Assembly: GCA_963714145.1 (NCBI GenBank)
Contig: OY970235.1
Span: 1,302,001 to 1,366,000 of the forward strand
Source of the DNA: JBBWZH01 sp035544115
GTDB taxonomy: Bacteria; Actinomycetota; Actinomycetes; Mycobacteriales; CADCTP01
DNA length: 64,000 bases
Direction: 5' to 3'
Shown one piece after another: positions 41,959-50,951 of the stretch. Positions within the stretch are counted from its first letter, which is position 1. Each line of letters starts with the position of its first letter. The notes under the pieces are model-generated. The model ran no database searches and had not been told where the DNA came from. It was given only the letters and a program-made list of their open reading frames with translations. A program made the position numbers and the translations under genes.

Positions 41959-42318
41959 TCAGCCGTTCTGGTCCGGTACCGGGCCGGCGATGATGGCGGT
42001 CTGCCGCCAGATCTTGCCGTCGCGCAGCACGAGCGTGCCGTAGGTCTTCACGGCGTTGCCGCCGATCGACATGTCCGCCTCGTAGCTGATGACGTCGTCG
42101 CTGGCCTGCAGCGCGACGAGATTCAGCGTCTGCGGTCGCAGGGCGAGGTACTCGCCGAGCATCGTGCGCAGCTCCGCCTTGCCGCGGCCGACCGCGTCGA
42201 AGCGCACCAGCACCGCGTCGTCGCGGTAGTTGGACAGGACGCCCTCCAGGTCGTTGTGGTGCAGTGCCTCGACCTGCCGGTCGAACAGCGCCAGCAGGTC
42301 GTTGCGGGTGGTGGTCAT
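41959..42318 (-). CDS. NTF2/SnoaL-like protein
   Basis: The 119-residue protein begins TTTRNDLLALFDRQVEALHHNDLEGVLSNYRDDAVLVRFDAVGRG and ends LVLRDGKIWRQTAIIAG. It is a paralogue of the protein at 32378. Like that protein it accompanies redox enzymes. It lies 88 bases after the REC-flavoprotein gene on the same strand. No catalytic residues can be assigned. Confidence 0.8.
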   Translation of the reverse strand: MTTTRNDLLALFDRQVEALHHNDLEGVLSNYRDDAVLVRFDAVGRGKAELRTMLGEYLALRPQTLNLVALQASDDVISYEADMSIGGNAVKTYGTLVLRDGKIWRQTAIIAGPVPDQNG

Positions 42319-42406
42319 GCGGGTCCTTCCGGTAGGTGGGAACAGCGGGGGGTGCGACCTGCCGCGCCGCCGGGGCCGCGGGCCCCGGTGGCGCGGAGGA
42401 AGTCGG

Positions 42407-44170
42407 TCAGCGGCTGGCCCGGTAGTGGTGGATGAGCGAGACCGCCATCGCGCCCTCGCCGACGCCGGACGCGACCCGCTTGATCGAGTGCGCCCGTACG
42501 TCGCCGGCCGCGAACACGCCGGGCGCGCTCGTCTCCAGCGGCAGGGGCGGGCGCTGCAGCGGCCACCGGGCCGGTGCGGCGGCCAGCAGGTCCGGGCCGG
42601 TCAACACGAACCCGTGCCGATCCCGCGCGACGCGCTCGCCCAGCCACTCGGTGCGCGGCCGGGCGCCGATGAAGGTGAACAGGAATCGGGCCGGCAGCGT
42701 ACGGGTCCGCCCGGTCGCGTCATCGCACACCTCGATGCGCTCCAGCCCGTCGCCGCCGCCGAGCCCGATGACGCGGGTGTGCAGCAGCACCTCGATGTTC
42801 GGGGTGCGCCCGATCTCGTCGACCAGGTAGTGCGACATCGACGCGGCGAGCACGTCGCCGCGAACGAGCAGGGTGACCCGCGCGGCCTGGCGGGCGAAGT
42901 AGATCGCGGCCTGCCCGGCCGAGTTGGCCGCGCCGACGAGGTACACGTGGTCGCCGGCGCACAGACCGGCCTCGGTGATCGCGGCGCCGTAGTAGAGACC
43001 GACGCCCTCGAACCGGTCCGCGCCGGGTACCTCCAGCCGGTTGTACGCGACCCCGGTGGCCAGCAGTACGGCCTCGGCGCTCAGCTCGACCCCGCTGTCC
43101 AGCGTGATCACATGCACCGGGTCCTGATGGCGCAGGCCGACCGCGGCGGTGGGGGAGAGGATCTCGGCGCCGAGTCGGCGCGCCTGCGCCACCGCCCGGC
43201 GCGCGAGGTCGGAGCCGGAGATCCCGCTCGGGAAGCCCAGGTAGTTCTCGATGCGGCTGGACGTGCCGGCCTGGCCGCCCGGCACGTCGGCGTCGACCAG
43301 CAGCGTGGAAAGCCCCTCGGACGCGCCGTAGACCCCGGCGGCCAGCCCGGCCGGCCCGCCACCGACGACGATCAGGTCGTAGTGCGGGCGGGTCGCGGTG
43401 CCGGTGATGCCCAGCCGGAGCGCGAGTTCGGCGCTCGTCGGCGCCGCGAGGAAGTCACCCTCCGGGAACACCACCATCGGCAGCCGGGGCCGGCCGGCCT
43501 GCTGGACCAGCTCCGCCGCGTCCGGGCTGCGCTCGACATCCTCGAACCGGTACGGCTGCTGGTTGCGGGCCAGGAAGTCGCGCAGCAGGTGCGCGCCGGC
43601 GGACACCGAGTGGTCGATCAGCCGGATTCCGCCGTACCTGGGGCGGTGCGCGGCGGTCCAGTCCGCAAGCAGATCGTCGAGCACCGGGTAGAGCCGCTCC
43701 TCGGCGGGCTCCCACGGCTTGATCAGGTAGTGGTCCAGCCGCACCCGGTTGATCGCGGCGACCGCGGCGTCGGTGTCCGCGTACGCGGTGAGCATGACCC
43801 GGCGCGCGGCCGGGAAGTACTCGATCGCCCGCTCGAGGAACTCGACGCCGGTCAGCCTCGGCATCCGCTGGTCGACCAGGAGCAGCGCGACATCCTCGCG
43901 CCGGCCTTCGAGCGTCCCGAGCAGGCCCAGCGCCTCGTCCGGGTCGAGCGAACCGACGACCCGGTACTCCTCGCCGTACCGCTCCCGAAGGTCGGCCCAC
44001 ACCGCGCGCAGCACCTGCGGGTCGTCGTCGACGCAGAACAGCACCGGCCGGCTGGTCACCGGTACCGCGGCTCGCCGCGCCGCGGCCCCCGGTTGCCCGG
44101 CGTGGGGCTGGGCGGCCGCTGGCGCGCGGTCCGGCGCGTCGGCAGAACGGGCAGTTTCGAGGTCGGTCAC
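42407..44170 (-). CDS. Response-regulator receiver fused to thioredoxin-reductase-like flavoprotein
   Basis: The 587-residue protein has a disordered start (1-40), a complete receiver domain (VLFCVDDDPQVLRAV, phospho-Asp100 in LLLVDQRMP, Thr128, Lys151 in LIKPWEP) and a linker region of about 170-260. A two-dinucleotide flavoprotein domain follows (DLIVVGGGPAGLAAGVYGASEG near 270; GDHVYLVGAANSAGQAAIYFARQA near 415; PGVFAAGDVR near 555). This resembles thioredoxin reductase, but the redox-active CxxC is absent; the site reads GAAITEAGLC. GTG 44170 starts it; a GTG near 44059 is a shorter option. It may be an NAD(P)H oxidase whose activity or partner choice is set by phosphorylation. That role is inference. 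Confidence 0.85.
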   Translation of the reverse strand: MTDLETARSADAPDRAPAAAQPHAGQPGAAARRAAVPVTSRPVLFCVDDDPQVLRAVWADLRERYGEEYRVVGSLDPDEALGLLGTLEGRREDVALLLVDQRMPRLTGVEFLERAIEYFPAARRVMLTAYADTDAAVAAINRVRLDHYLIKPWEPAEERLYPVLDDLLADWTAAHRPRYGGIRLIDHSVSAGAHLLRDFLARNQQPYRFEDVERSPDAAELVQQAGRPRLPMVVFPEGDFLAAPTSAELALRLGITGTATRPHYDLIVVGGGPAGLAAGVYGASEGLSTLLVDADVPGGQAGTSSRIENYLGFPSGISGSDLARRAVAQARRLGAEILSPTAAVGLRHQDPVHVITLDSGVELSAEAVLLATGVAYNRLEVPGADRFEGVGLYYGAAITEAGLCAGDHVYLVGAANSAGQAAIYFARQAARVTLLVRGDVLAASMSHYLVDEIGRTPNIEVLLHTRVIGLGGGDGLERIEVCDDATGRTRTLPARFLFTFIGARPRTEWLGERVARDRHGFVLTGPDLLAAAPARWPLQRPPLPLETSAPGVFAAGDVRAHSIKRVASGVGEGAMAVSLIHHYRASR

Positions 44171-44373
44171 GGAATTGAGTTTGCTGCGCCGCCCAGCAGG
44201 GCCGTCGATAGCCGGGTATGCAGCGTCAAGTCATTTCCACCTGCGTGCGGACAATGGGCAGTCGCGCCCTTCTCCGCCACTATTCCGGCGACTTTCCGGC
44301 CGACTTGACCAGGTCGCCACCCGACCTGATGGAATAGGGGCCCGCGGAAACCTGGCGGTGCGGGTGGGTGGCG

Positions 44374-44916
44374 TTAGCGTGGCGTCCTGACTACGAGGGT
44401 GACGAAGGTGAGGGTGCTGGGGCCGGCGTGGCCGGTGATCCGCCAGCAGCCATCGGTCGGGAACGTGACGCCGGTCGCCTGGAAGCCGGTGTCGCCGTAG
44501 CCGTCGGGTACGTCGGCGCGCAGCCCGGGCGCCGCCGCGTCCAGTCGCCGGCCGGTGATCGTCAGCCGCCCGCGGGTTGCCCGCCACCAGCCGAACTTCG
44601 TCGAGACGGACCCGTCGGCCTGGACCGACTCCGGGTCGGCGTCGATCACGCCGCCGGGCCAGAGACCGCCGACCCAGAGCGCCCCGTTGCCGAACGAGGC
44701 ACCCCAGCCGAAAAAGGCGTCCGGTGACACTCCCCGGGGGCCGGTCGGGCTCGGCCGGGTCACCGGGCAGCTGCCGGTGCCGGGCGGGGCGGCGGCCGGG
44801 CCGGGGGCGGACGGGCTGCCGGTGCCGGCGGGGGCGGTGCCGCCGGGCCGGCAGCCCTGCAGCGGCAGGACCAGCACGCCGGCCGTGACCGCGGCCGCGA
44901 TCCGTCGTCCCGTCAT
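44374..44916 (-). CDS. Predicted lipoprotein, unknown function
   Basis: The 180-residue protein has a lipoprotein signal (MTGRRIAAAVTAGVLVLPLQGC) with lipobox L-Q-G-C at 19-22. A Pro/Gly/Ala linker follows, then a beta-rich domain with many Trp and Gly (FFGWGASFGNGALWVGGLWPGGVI, GCWRITGHAGPSTLTFVT). It is anchored on the outer face of the membrane. It lies where pknG is found in the mycobacterial glnX-glnH locus, but it is not a kinase. It is 49 bases after glnX. Confidence 0.8.
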   Translation of the reverse strand: MTGRRIAAAVTAGVLVLPLQGCRPGGTAPAGTGSPSAPGPAAAPPGTGSCPVTRPSPTGPRGVSPDAFFGWGASFGNGALWVGGLWPGGVIDADPESVQADGSVSTKFGWWRATRGRLTITGRRLDAAAPGLRADVPDGYGDTGFQATGVTFPTDGCWRITGHAGPSTLTFVTLVVRTPR

Positions 44917-44965
44917 GGTGCTGGTACACCGCTCAGGTTCGCGGGGTTCCGGCCGCGGTCCGGCC

Positions 44966-46225
44966 TCAGCGGTATTCGGCGATGCGGGGGCGGAGGCCGA
45001 GAGTGGCGCTGGCGGCGGTGAGCGTCATCAGGGCGGCGAGACCGATCGGCGCGGCGTCGAGGGCGGTCGCGGCCCCGGCTGCCGCGGCGGCGTAGCGGGC
45101 GTTCGAGTCGGCGATGGCGCGGCCCAGGGCGGAGTCGACCACGCCGGCCAGGGTTGCCGATGCCGCGGGGCTGCCGCCGACCGATGCGGCCACCGCCTGG
45201 GTGTAGCGGCCGCTGTCGTCCAGGCCGCGTACGGTGCGGTGGGCGGCGGCCCAGCTGGTGCGCGCGGCCGCCGCGGTCCCGACCGCCTGGCGGGTGTCCG
45301 GGTGGCTGGCGACGGCTGAGCCGGCGCGGGCGAGCAGGCCGTCCAAGGTGGACATCGTGCTGCCGAAGTGCGCCTCGAACGCGTCGGGGCCGGCCCGCCC
45401 GATCAGCGTGAGCTCCTCGTCGCCGCGCGCCTGCAGGGCGGCGATCCGGGCCTGGGCGAGCAGGTCGAGCGGTGCCGCGCCGTCCCGCCGGGCGGTGTCG
45501 GAGCGCGCGCCGGCGGTGGCGGCCGCGATCGCGAGCCAGGCCAGCGCGGTGGCCGCGGCGAGCGACCCGGCGAGCAGCCCGGGGTTGAGGACCCGGTGGG
45601 TACGCCGGAAGAGGTGGACCTGGGTGCCGGCGAGCCCGGCCAGCACGATCGCGGCGAGCGCGATGCCCGCCCACGGCGTGGACCGGCCGCCGGCCTGCGC
45701 GGCCGCCACCCGCGCCCGCGCCACCTCGTAGAGCTGCTGGGCGGCCGGGAGCAGAACGTCGCGGTTGAGGTGGGACGCCTGCCGCAGGTACGCGGCCCCG
45801 ACCGGCACGCCCTGCCGGTTGTAGACCCGGGCCGTCTCGACCAGGCCGGTGTAGACCGGCAGCGCGTCCACGATCGTCGCGATCGCGGCGGCACTGCGGG
45901 CATCGGGCGCGCCGGCGGCGGCCGTGGTCAGCGCCGCCGTCGTACGGGCCAGGTCGTCCCGGTAGCGGGCCAGGGTGGCGGACGGCTCGGCGCCGCCGGC
46001 CAGGAACGCCCCGGCCGTGGTCGCGTCCGCGTCGGACAGCGCCTGGTACGCGTCGAGGGCCGCGGTGACCAGCTCGCTGTCCCGCCCGGCCGCCTCCCGC
46101 AGCAGCGCCTGCCGGTGCGCCGCGGCGGTGGCCCCGACCACCCCGGTCAGCCCGGCCAGCAGCACCAGCCCGGCGAGCATCGCCATCAGCCGTCGCGGCG
46201 AGTCCCGCGGCACCGGGACCCGCAT
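44966..46225 (-). CDS. glnX: GlnX-like membrane protein with extracytoplasmic helical domain
   Basis: The 419-residue protein has an N-terminal membrane helix (LMAMLAGLVLLAGLTGVVG), an alpha-helical outside domain of about 150 residues, then helices near 185-205 (WAGIALAAIVLAGLAGTQVHLF) and 215-240. A second helical outside region and a final helix (APIGLAALMTLTAASATLGL) follow. Size, topology and its place next to a GlnH-type lipoprotein match mycobacterial GlnX, which relays amino-acid sensing to PknG. ATG 46225 shares one base with the glnH stop. No pknG is adjacent. The C-terminal cytoplasmic tail is very short (RPRIAEYR). Confidence 0.72.
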   Translation of the reverse strand: MRVPVPRDSPRRLMAMLAGLVLLAGLTGVVGATAAAHRQALLREAAGRDSELVTAALDAYQALSDADATTAGAFLAGGAEPSATLARYRDDLARTTAALTTAAAGAPDARSAAAIATIVDALPVYTGLVETARVYNRQGVPVGAAYLRQASHLNRDVLLPAAQQLYEVARARVAAAQAGGRSTPWAGIALAAIVLAGLAGTQVHLFRRTHRVLNPGLLAGSLAAATALAWLAIAAATAGARSDTARRDGAAPLDLLAQARIAALQARGDEELTLIGRAGPDAFEAHFGSTMSTLDGLLARAGSAVASHPDTRQAVGTAAAARTSWAAAHRTVRGLDDSGRYTQAVAASVGGSPAASATLAGVVDSALGRAIADSNARYAAAAAGAATALDAAPIGLAALMTLTAASATLGLRPRIAEYR

Positions 46226-47196
46226 CAGTCGAGGTACCGTGCGGCCGGCGGCGCCGGCACCACCGGGTCCAGACCGGTCAGCCAGCGGACGTACTCGGCC
46301 CGCCACCGGCCGTCGGCCCGCATCCGCTCCAGCACCCCGTTCACGAACCGGATCAGGTCCGGCTGGCTGCGCCGGACCGCGAACCCGTGCGGCTCGTCGG
46401 TGAACCGCGGCCCGCGCACCACCGTCGTCGGGTCCTGCGCGACCAGCCCGAGCAGCACGCTGTCGGTGGTGGAGATCGCGTCCACGTACCCCTGCTGCAG
46501 CAGCACCAGGCAATCGGTCCAGTCCACGACCGCCACCGGGATCGGCGCCGGTCGCTGGCCGGCGATCGTGTTGATCGAGGTGGTGCCGGTCGGCGCGCAC
46601 ACCTTGGCGCCGCCGAGGTCGGCGATCGACCGGTACGGGCTGCCCCGGCGGACCATGATCTTCTGCCCGGAGTCGAAGTAGTCGGTGCTCATCGCGACCT
46701 GCTGCAGCCGGTCGCAGGTGATCGTCATCGAGTCCGCGACCAGGTCGACCCGGCCGCTGTTCAGCGACGAGATCCGGTCCGCCGAGGAGATCGCCCGGAA
46801 CTGCACCTTGTCCGGGTCGCCCAGCATCGCCGCCGCGATCGCGTGCACGAAGTCGATGTCGAACCCGGCCAGCTCGCCGTCGCGGATGAAGCCGAACAGG
46901 TTCTTGTTCTGGTCCACCCCCGCGATCAGGTATCCGCGCGCCGCGATCCGCGCCATCGTGCTGCCCGCCGGCATCCGCCCCGGCGCCGGCATCCGGGCCG
47001 GCGGCCGCAGGCTCGCCCGCGGGTCGCAGTCCGGCGCCGGCACCGCGGCCGGGATCCGGGCTGGATCCTGGACCCCGGGCGGCAGCGCGACCACCGGCCG
47101 GGCGGTCCGCGCCGACGTGACCGGGGCGCCGCCGCAGCCGGCGAGCCCCGCCGCCACCGCGACCAGAACGACCCGGAAAACCCATCCCCGCCTCAT
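46225..47196 (-). CDS. glnH: GlnH-like amino-acid-binding lipoprotein
   Basis: The 323-residue protein has a lipobox (GLAGCGG, Cys21) and a Pro-rich linker to about residue 80. A periplasmic-binding-protein fold of family 3 follows: LIAGVDQNKNLFGFIRDGELAGFDIDFVHAIAAAM, then SSLNSGRVDLVADSMTITCDR and GAKVCAPTGTTSINTI. It should bind glutamate, aspartate or glutamine outside the membrane. No ABC permease or ATPase is adjacent. The coupling to the GlnX-like gene suggests sensing rather than uptake. A TACGAT lies 7 bases before the start, so the transcript may be nearly leaderless. Confidence 0.83.
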   Translation of the reverse strand: MRRGWVFRVVLVAVAAGLAGCGGAPVTSARTARPVVALPPGVQDPARIPAAVPAPDCDPRASLRPPARMPAPGRMPAGSTMARIAARGYLIAGVDQNKNLFGFIRDGELAGFDIDFVHAIAAAMLGDPDKVQFRAISSADRISSLNSGRVDLVADSMTITCDRLQQVAMSTDYFDSGQKIMVRRGSPYRSIADLGGAKVCAPTGTTSINTIAGQRPAPIPVAVVDWTDCLVLLQQGYVDAISTTDSVLLGLVAQDPTTVVRGPRFTDEPHGFAVRRSQPDLIRFVNGVLERMRADGRWRAEYVRWLTGLDPVVPAPPAARYLD

Positions 47197-47269
47197 ATCG
47201 CCGATCGTAGGCGGGGTTCAGACCTCCCATCCGTTTCAGTCGTGCCCGACCGGGACGGCCGACGCGCGG

Positions 47270-48097
47270 TCAGACGTGCGTCGCGGTCACGGCGTCGGGC
47301 CCGGCGAGGTTCGGCTCGGTCGCCGCGGCCGGCAGGAACCGGCCGACCAGGCCCCGCCACAGGCCGCCGCCGACCAGGCCGCCGATGAGCGGCGCGACGA
47401 TCGGTATGTACCAGTAGAAGTTGCCGTACTGGTCCCGCATCGCCTCGCCGTACCCGGTGAGGAACGACGCCAGCCGCGGGCCGAAGTCGCGGGCCGGGTT
47501 GATCGCGTAGCCGGCGTCGGTGCCCCACGCCATCCCGATCCCGACCACGAGCAGGCCGATCACCACCGGAGCCAGGTTGGCCAGCGGCGGGTTGTTCCGG
47601 GACTCGACCAGCGCGAAGATCACGAACACCAGGATCGCGGTGCCGATGACCTGGTCCCGGAACGCGCCCCACTCGCTGACCGGCAGCGCTCCGTTGCCCG
47701 GCAGGGTGGAGAACACCGTCTGGGTCTTGATCGTGTTGCCGGGGTCGGCCTTCGCCAGCACCTCGCTGTAGTTCCACCGGACCAGCAGCGCGGCGACGAA
47801 CGCACCGAGGGTCTGCGCGAGCGCGAACGGGGCCACCTTGCGCCACTGGAAACCGGCGAACGCGGCCAGCGCGACCGTGAGGGCCGGGTTGAGGTGCGCG
47901 CCGCTGACCCGGCCGGCGACGTACATGCCGAGCGTCGCGCCCAGGCCCCAGGCCCAGGCGATGCTGTCGTGGTCGCCGATGCCGCCGGCGGCTACCTGCG
48001 CCACGACGCCGAGACCGATCAGGATCAGGATCATCGTCCCGGCGAACTCCGCCGCGAGCTCCGGGAGCATCGAGGGTCGCCTGCCGATATCCGCCAC
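47270..48097 (-). CDS. Aquaporin/glycerol facilitator (MIP family)
   Basis: The 275-residue protein has six membrane helices and the two NPA boxes: SGAHLNPALTV (Asn70-Pro71-Ala72) and GYAINPARDFGPR. The Asp after NPAR is typical of glycerol facilitators (GlpF group), so it probably passes glycerol as well as water. The start ATG 48097 has an upstream promoter with TTGACG-17-TAGCGT. It is monocistronic and divergent from the ATP-grasp gene. No glycerol kinase is adjacent. Confidence 0.92.
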   Translation of the reverse strand: MADIGRRPSMLPELAAEFAGTMILILIGLGVVAQVAAGGIGDHDSIAWAWGLGATLGMYVAGRVSGAHLNPALTVALAAFAGFQWRKVAPFALAQTLGAFVAALLVRWNYSEVLAKADPGNTIKTQTVFSTLPGNGALPVSEWGAFRDQVIGTAILVFVIFALVESRNNPPLANLAPVVIGLLVVGIGMAWGTDAGYAINPARDFGPRLASFLTGYGEAMRDQYGNFYWYIPIVAPLIGGLVGGGLWRGLVGRFLPAAATEPNLAGPDAVTATHV

Positions 48098-48421
48098 GTG
48101 TGCTCCTGCCCTGGGCCGCGCACACCGAGGGGCGCGAGACGGTTGCGACCTCCCGGCCGGCCGAGAGGTCGCTGTCAGCTGTGCGCGACGCTAGGCAGGC
48201 CGAGATCACGCGTCAACGAACACCGGCCGACAATGCCCGTCCGCCGGGGATAGCGCCCGGCCGGCACCGTTGCTGGCCGCGGGCCACTGTCGCCGTCCGA
48301 TGCGGCGCGTCATCGGCAAGGTGCGTGACGGGTTTGCGGGGGTGCGGGGTTGTGGTCTGGCCGGTTGTGCGCGCGCCGGGCTGATGGGTGGGGGCGTGCG
48401 GGCGGCCTAGCGTGGGCCCGC
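48098..48421. other. Divergent region between aquaporin and ATP-grasp genes
   Basis: These 324 bases hold no gene. The minus-strand aquaporin promoter is described separately. On the plus strand TAGCGT at 48408-48413 ends 8 bases before the ATP-grasp ATG, so that gene may be near-leaderless, although the -35 (TGGGTG) is weak. Both sides therefore use a TAGCGT -10. No long dyad was seen. Confidence 0.5.
48188..48216 (-). promoter_or_regulatory. Promoter of the aquaporin gene
   Basis: TTGACG (48216-48211) and TAGCGT (48193-48188), separated by 17 bases, point to a start near 48181 and a leader of about 84 bases. Confidence 0.65.
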
Positions 48422-49747
48422 ATGGGGCGGGTGTTGATGCTCAGTGACGATCCGCAGGTGGTGCGGGCGGCCGGGGACATAGGAGTGGACCTGACCGTCG
48501 TCTGCGGGGCGGGGCAGCGGGATTTCGGGATGGTGGCGATTCCGGACGGCACCCGCCAGGTGTTCGTCCAGGACTCGGTCGGGTTGGAGTCGGTGCTGTT
48601 CGGGCTGTACCGGGCCGGGGTGGATCCGGCCGGGTTCGACGCGATCTATTCAACTGACGAGGGTGGCGTCGTCACGGCCGCGGCACTCGGGCATTCCTTC
48701 GGGGTGCGGGCGATCGAGCCGCGGGTGGCGGCGTTGTTCCGGGACAAGTCGCTGGCGAAGGCGGCGCTGCGGGCGGCCGGTATCGAGGCGGCCGACTTCC
48801 GGGTGATCGAGGACATCGTCGAGTTCCCGGACGACTATGCGTTGCCGTTCCGGCCGGCGGTGCTCAAGCCGGTCGCCGGCGGGGCGACGTACCGGACCTA
48901 CGTGGTGCACACCGAGGCCGAGCTGCGCGCGGTGGTCGCCCGGGAGCGCGACGACAAGCGGCACCGGGCGTACATCCTGGAAGAGTTCATGCCGGGCGAC
49001 GAATGGCATGTCGACGGTGTGATGTTCGGCGGCGAGTTGCGGTTCGTCAGCGTCGGGTCGTACCAGAAGACCTGCCTGACCACGCTGGCCGAGAACGACT
49101 GGCTGCGGACGTTCAGCTTCGACCCGGTGCACGACGCCGACGTCTACGAGCGGGTGACGCCGCTGGCCGAGCGGGTGTTGCGGACGCTCGGGCTGGACAG
49201 CGGCGTGTTCCACATGGAGCTGTTCCACGACCGGGAGAGCGGGCGGCTGGCGTTCGGCGAGTGCGCGGCCCGGCGCGGCGGTGGGCTGATCGAGGAGCAG
49301 GTGTTCCGCAAGTTCGGGGTCAGCCTGGCCGAGGCGGCCCTGCGGTGCGCGCTCGGGGTGGCGCCGGTGATCGAGCCGGTGCGCCGGCCCGAGGCGGTCG
49401 GCAGCGTCTACCTGCCGTACACGAGCGGGGTGCTGCTCGCCACGCCGTCGGCGGAGGATCTGATCGCGCTGCCGAACGTCGAGTACGCGCTGGTCGAGTG
49501 GCCGATCGGGTTCACCACGCCGATGATGAAGAGCACGATCAACAAGGTGGGTCAGGTGCTGCTCACCGCCGGCTCGCGGGCCGAGCTGCTGCGCCGCGCT
49601 ACGGAGATCGTCGGCTGGTTCGCCGAGCGGACGATCATCGTGCCGCCGAAGGCGACCGCCCGCCAGCTGCGCGAGTGGTACGCGCGGGTCGCCCCGGACG
49701 GCGGCCGAGCGGCCGCGGCGTGGAAGAACGGCAGCCGGGTCGGCTAG
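48422..49747 (+). CDS. ATP-grasp domain protein
   Basis: The 441-residue protein has the ATP-grasp order. The N-terminal Rossmann-like part (MLSDDPQVVRA, FDAIYSTDEGGV) precedes the ATP lid (PAVLKPVAGGATYRTYVV), EEFMPGDEWHVDGVMFGGE, FHMELFHD and the metal-binding ECAARRGGG. ATP-grasp enzymes join a carboxylate to an amine through an acyl phosphate, so it may ligate an amino acid in the adjacent biosynthetic cluster. The ATG at 48422 is preferred over an in-frame codon at 48350 because of the TAGCGT element and alignment with the family start. The following gene begins 3 bases after its stop. Confidence 0.85.
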   Translation: MGRVLMLSDDPQVVRAAGDIGVDLTVVCGAGQRDFGMVAIPDGTRQVFVQDSVGLESVLFGLYRAGVDPAGFDAIYSTDEGGVVTAAALGHSFGVRAIEPRVAALFRDKSLAKAALRAAGIEAADFRVIEDIVEFPDDYALPFRPAVLKPVAGGATYRTYVVHTEAELRAVVARERDDKRHRAYILEEFMPGDEWHVDGVMFGGELRFVSVGSYQKTCLTTLAENDWLRTFSFDPVHDADVYERVTPLAERVLRTLGLDSGVFHMELFHDRESGRLAFGECAARRGGGLIEEQVFRKFGVSLAEAALRCALGVAPVIEPVRRPEAVGSVYLPYTSGVLLATPSAEDLIALPNVEYALVEWPIGFTTPMMKSTINKVGQVLLTAGSRAELLRRATEIVGWFAERTIIVPPKATARQLREWYARVAPDGGRAAAAWKNGSRVG

Positions 49748-49750
49748 GCC

Positions 49751-50944
49751 ATGTCTGCCAACCCTTCGGGCGAAGCGCGGGTTTCGGTAGCGGACCGGAT
49801 CGGGTTGATCCGGTCGACGCTGGTGCCGTTTCCGGCGGCGGCCGGTGGGGTGCATCGGGACCGGTTCGGGCGGTTGGTCGAGCGGTACGGCGCCGACGCG
49901 GTGTTCGGGTACCTGCGGCGGCGACGGATCACGCATGCGGCGCTGGTGAGCCACGGCGACCACCCGGCGGTGGCCGACGACAGCGGGCCGTTCTGGTTGT
50001 TCCGGCAGGCCGGGTCGGCGATCCGGGAGGTGCATCGACGCGAGCTACCGCGGTTGGCCGCGGCGTTCGCGGCGCGCGGGGTGCCGCTGGTCGCGTTCAA
50101 GGGGCTGATGCTGGACCTGGCGCTGGGCAACACCGACGCCCCGACCCTGGGCGGGGATATCGACCTGCTGGTCCAGCGGGACACCCTGCCGGCGGCCCGG
50201 GACGTCATGGCGTCGCTCGGCTACGAGGTGGACCTGCGGGTCGAGAGCGGGCGGGTGCGGCGGATGCCGGCGCGGCTGACCCGGCTGACCGAGGGGTCGA
50301 TCTATTCGTACGGGCAGTGCCAGCCGTACGACCGGCTGGTGGCGGTGCCGGAGCTGGACCCGCTGGCGGACCGGGTCCGGGCGCTGCTGCCGGCGAACTT
50401 CTGCCTGCTGGACGGGCGGCTGCAGCTGAAGCTCTCGGTCGACCTGCACTACAGCCTGAACCTGCTGGCCGACGACGCCGGCCTGCGGGTGAAGCCCGGC
50501 GAGGACGCCTGGTGGGCCGCCCCGCGGACGGTGCCGGTCGACGGCACGCCGGTGCGGACGCTCGGCGACGAGGTGCTGCCCTGGGTGCTGCTGCACCGGC
50601 TGTACGTGGACGCGATGGTGCTGCAGGAGACGACCATCAAGACGCTCTGCCACCTCAAGCTGCTGCACGCGTACGGGCGCCTGGACGTCGGGCACGTCCG
50701 CGCGGCGGCCCGGCGCTACCCGTATCTGGCGCCGTCGCTGCACTACGCGCTGCGGGCCGCCGACCAGCTCTGCGAGCTGGGCCTCGACCGCACCGGGCTG
50801 GCCGAGCCGGCGGAGCTGCGGGCGGCGCACGCGCCGACCATGAACGTCGGTGACTGCCTGCCCACCCTGCTCGATCTCGGCGTCGGGTTCGAGCTGGCCG
50901 ATTCCGGCGGCGACGACGCCGAACTGACCGTCCGGGTCGGGTGA
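49751..50944 (+). CDS. Nucleotidyltransferase-fold protein (PF14907-like)
   Basis: The 397-residue protein has the short nucleotidyltransferase signature GGDIDLLVQR (Asp136 and Asp138) after LVAFKGLMLDLALGN. A helical region follows (VLPWVLLHRLYVDAMVLQETTIKTLCHLKLLHAYGRLD). This fits the uncharacterised NTP_transf_5 group that often accompanies natural-product or RiPP clusters. It could adenylylate a small molecule or protein. It is 3 bases after the ATP-grasp gene and 7 before the adenylation gene, so these three, and the next, form an operon. Product unknown. Confidence 0.75.
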   Translation: MSANPSGEARVSVADRIGLIRSTLVPFPAAAGGVHRDRFGRLVERYGADAVFGYLRRRRITHAALVSHGDHPAVADDSGPFWLFRQAGSAIREVHRRELPRLAAAFAARGVPLVAFKGLMLDLALGNTDAPTLGGDIDLLVQRDTLPAARDVMASLGYEVDLRVESGRVRRMPARLTRLTEGSIYSYGQCQPYDRLVAVPELDPLADRVRALLPANFCLLDGRLQLKLSVDLHYSLNLLADDAGLRVKPGEDAWWAAPRTVPVDGTPVRTLGDEVLPWVLLHRLYVDAMVLQETTIKTLCHLKLLHAYGRLDVGHVRAAARRYPYLAPSLHYALRAADQLCELGLDRTGLAEPAELRAAHAPTMNVGDCLPTLLDLGVGFELADSGGDDAELTVRVG

Positions 50945-50951
50945 GGGGACG

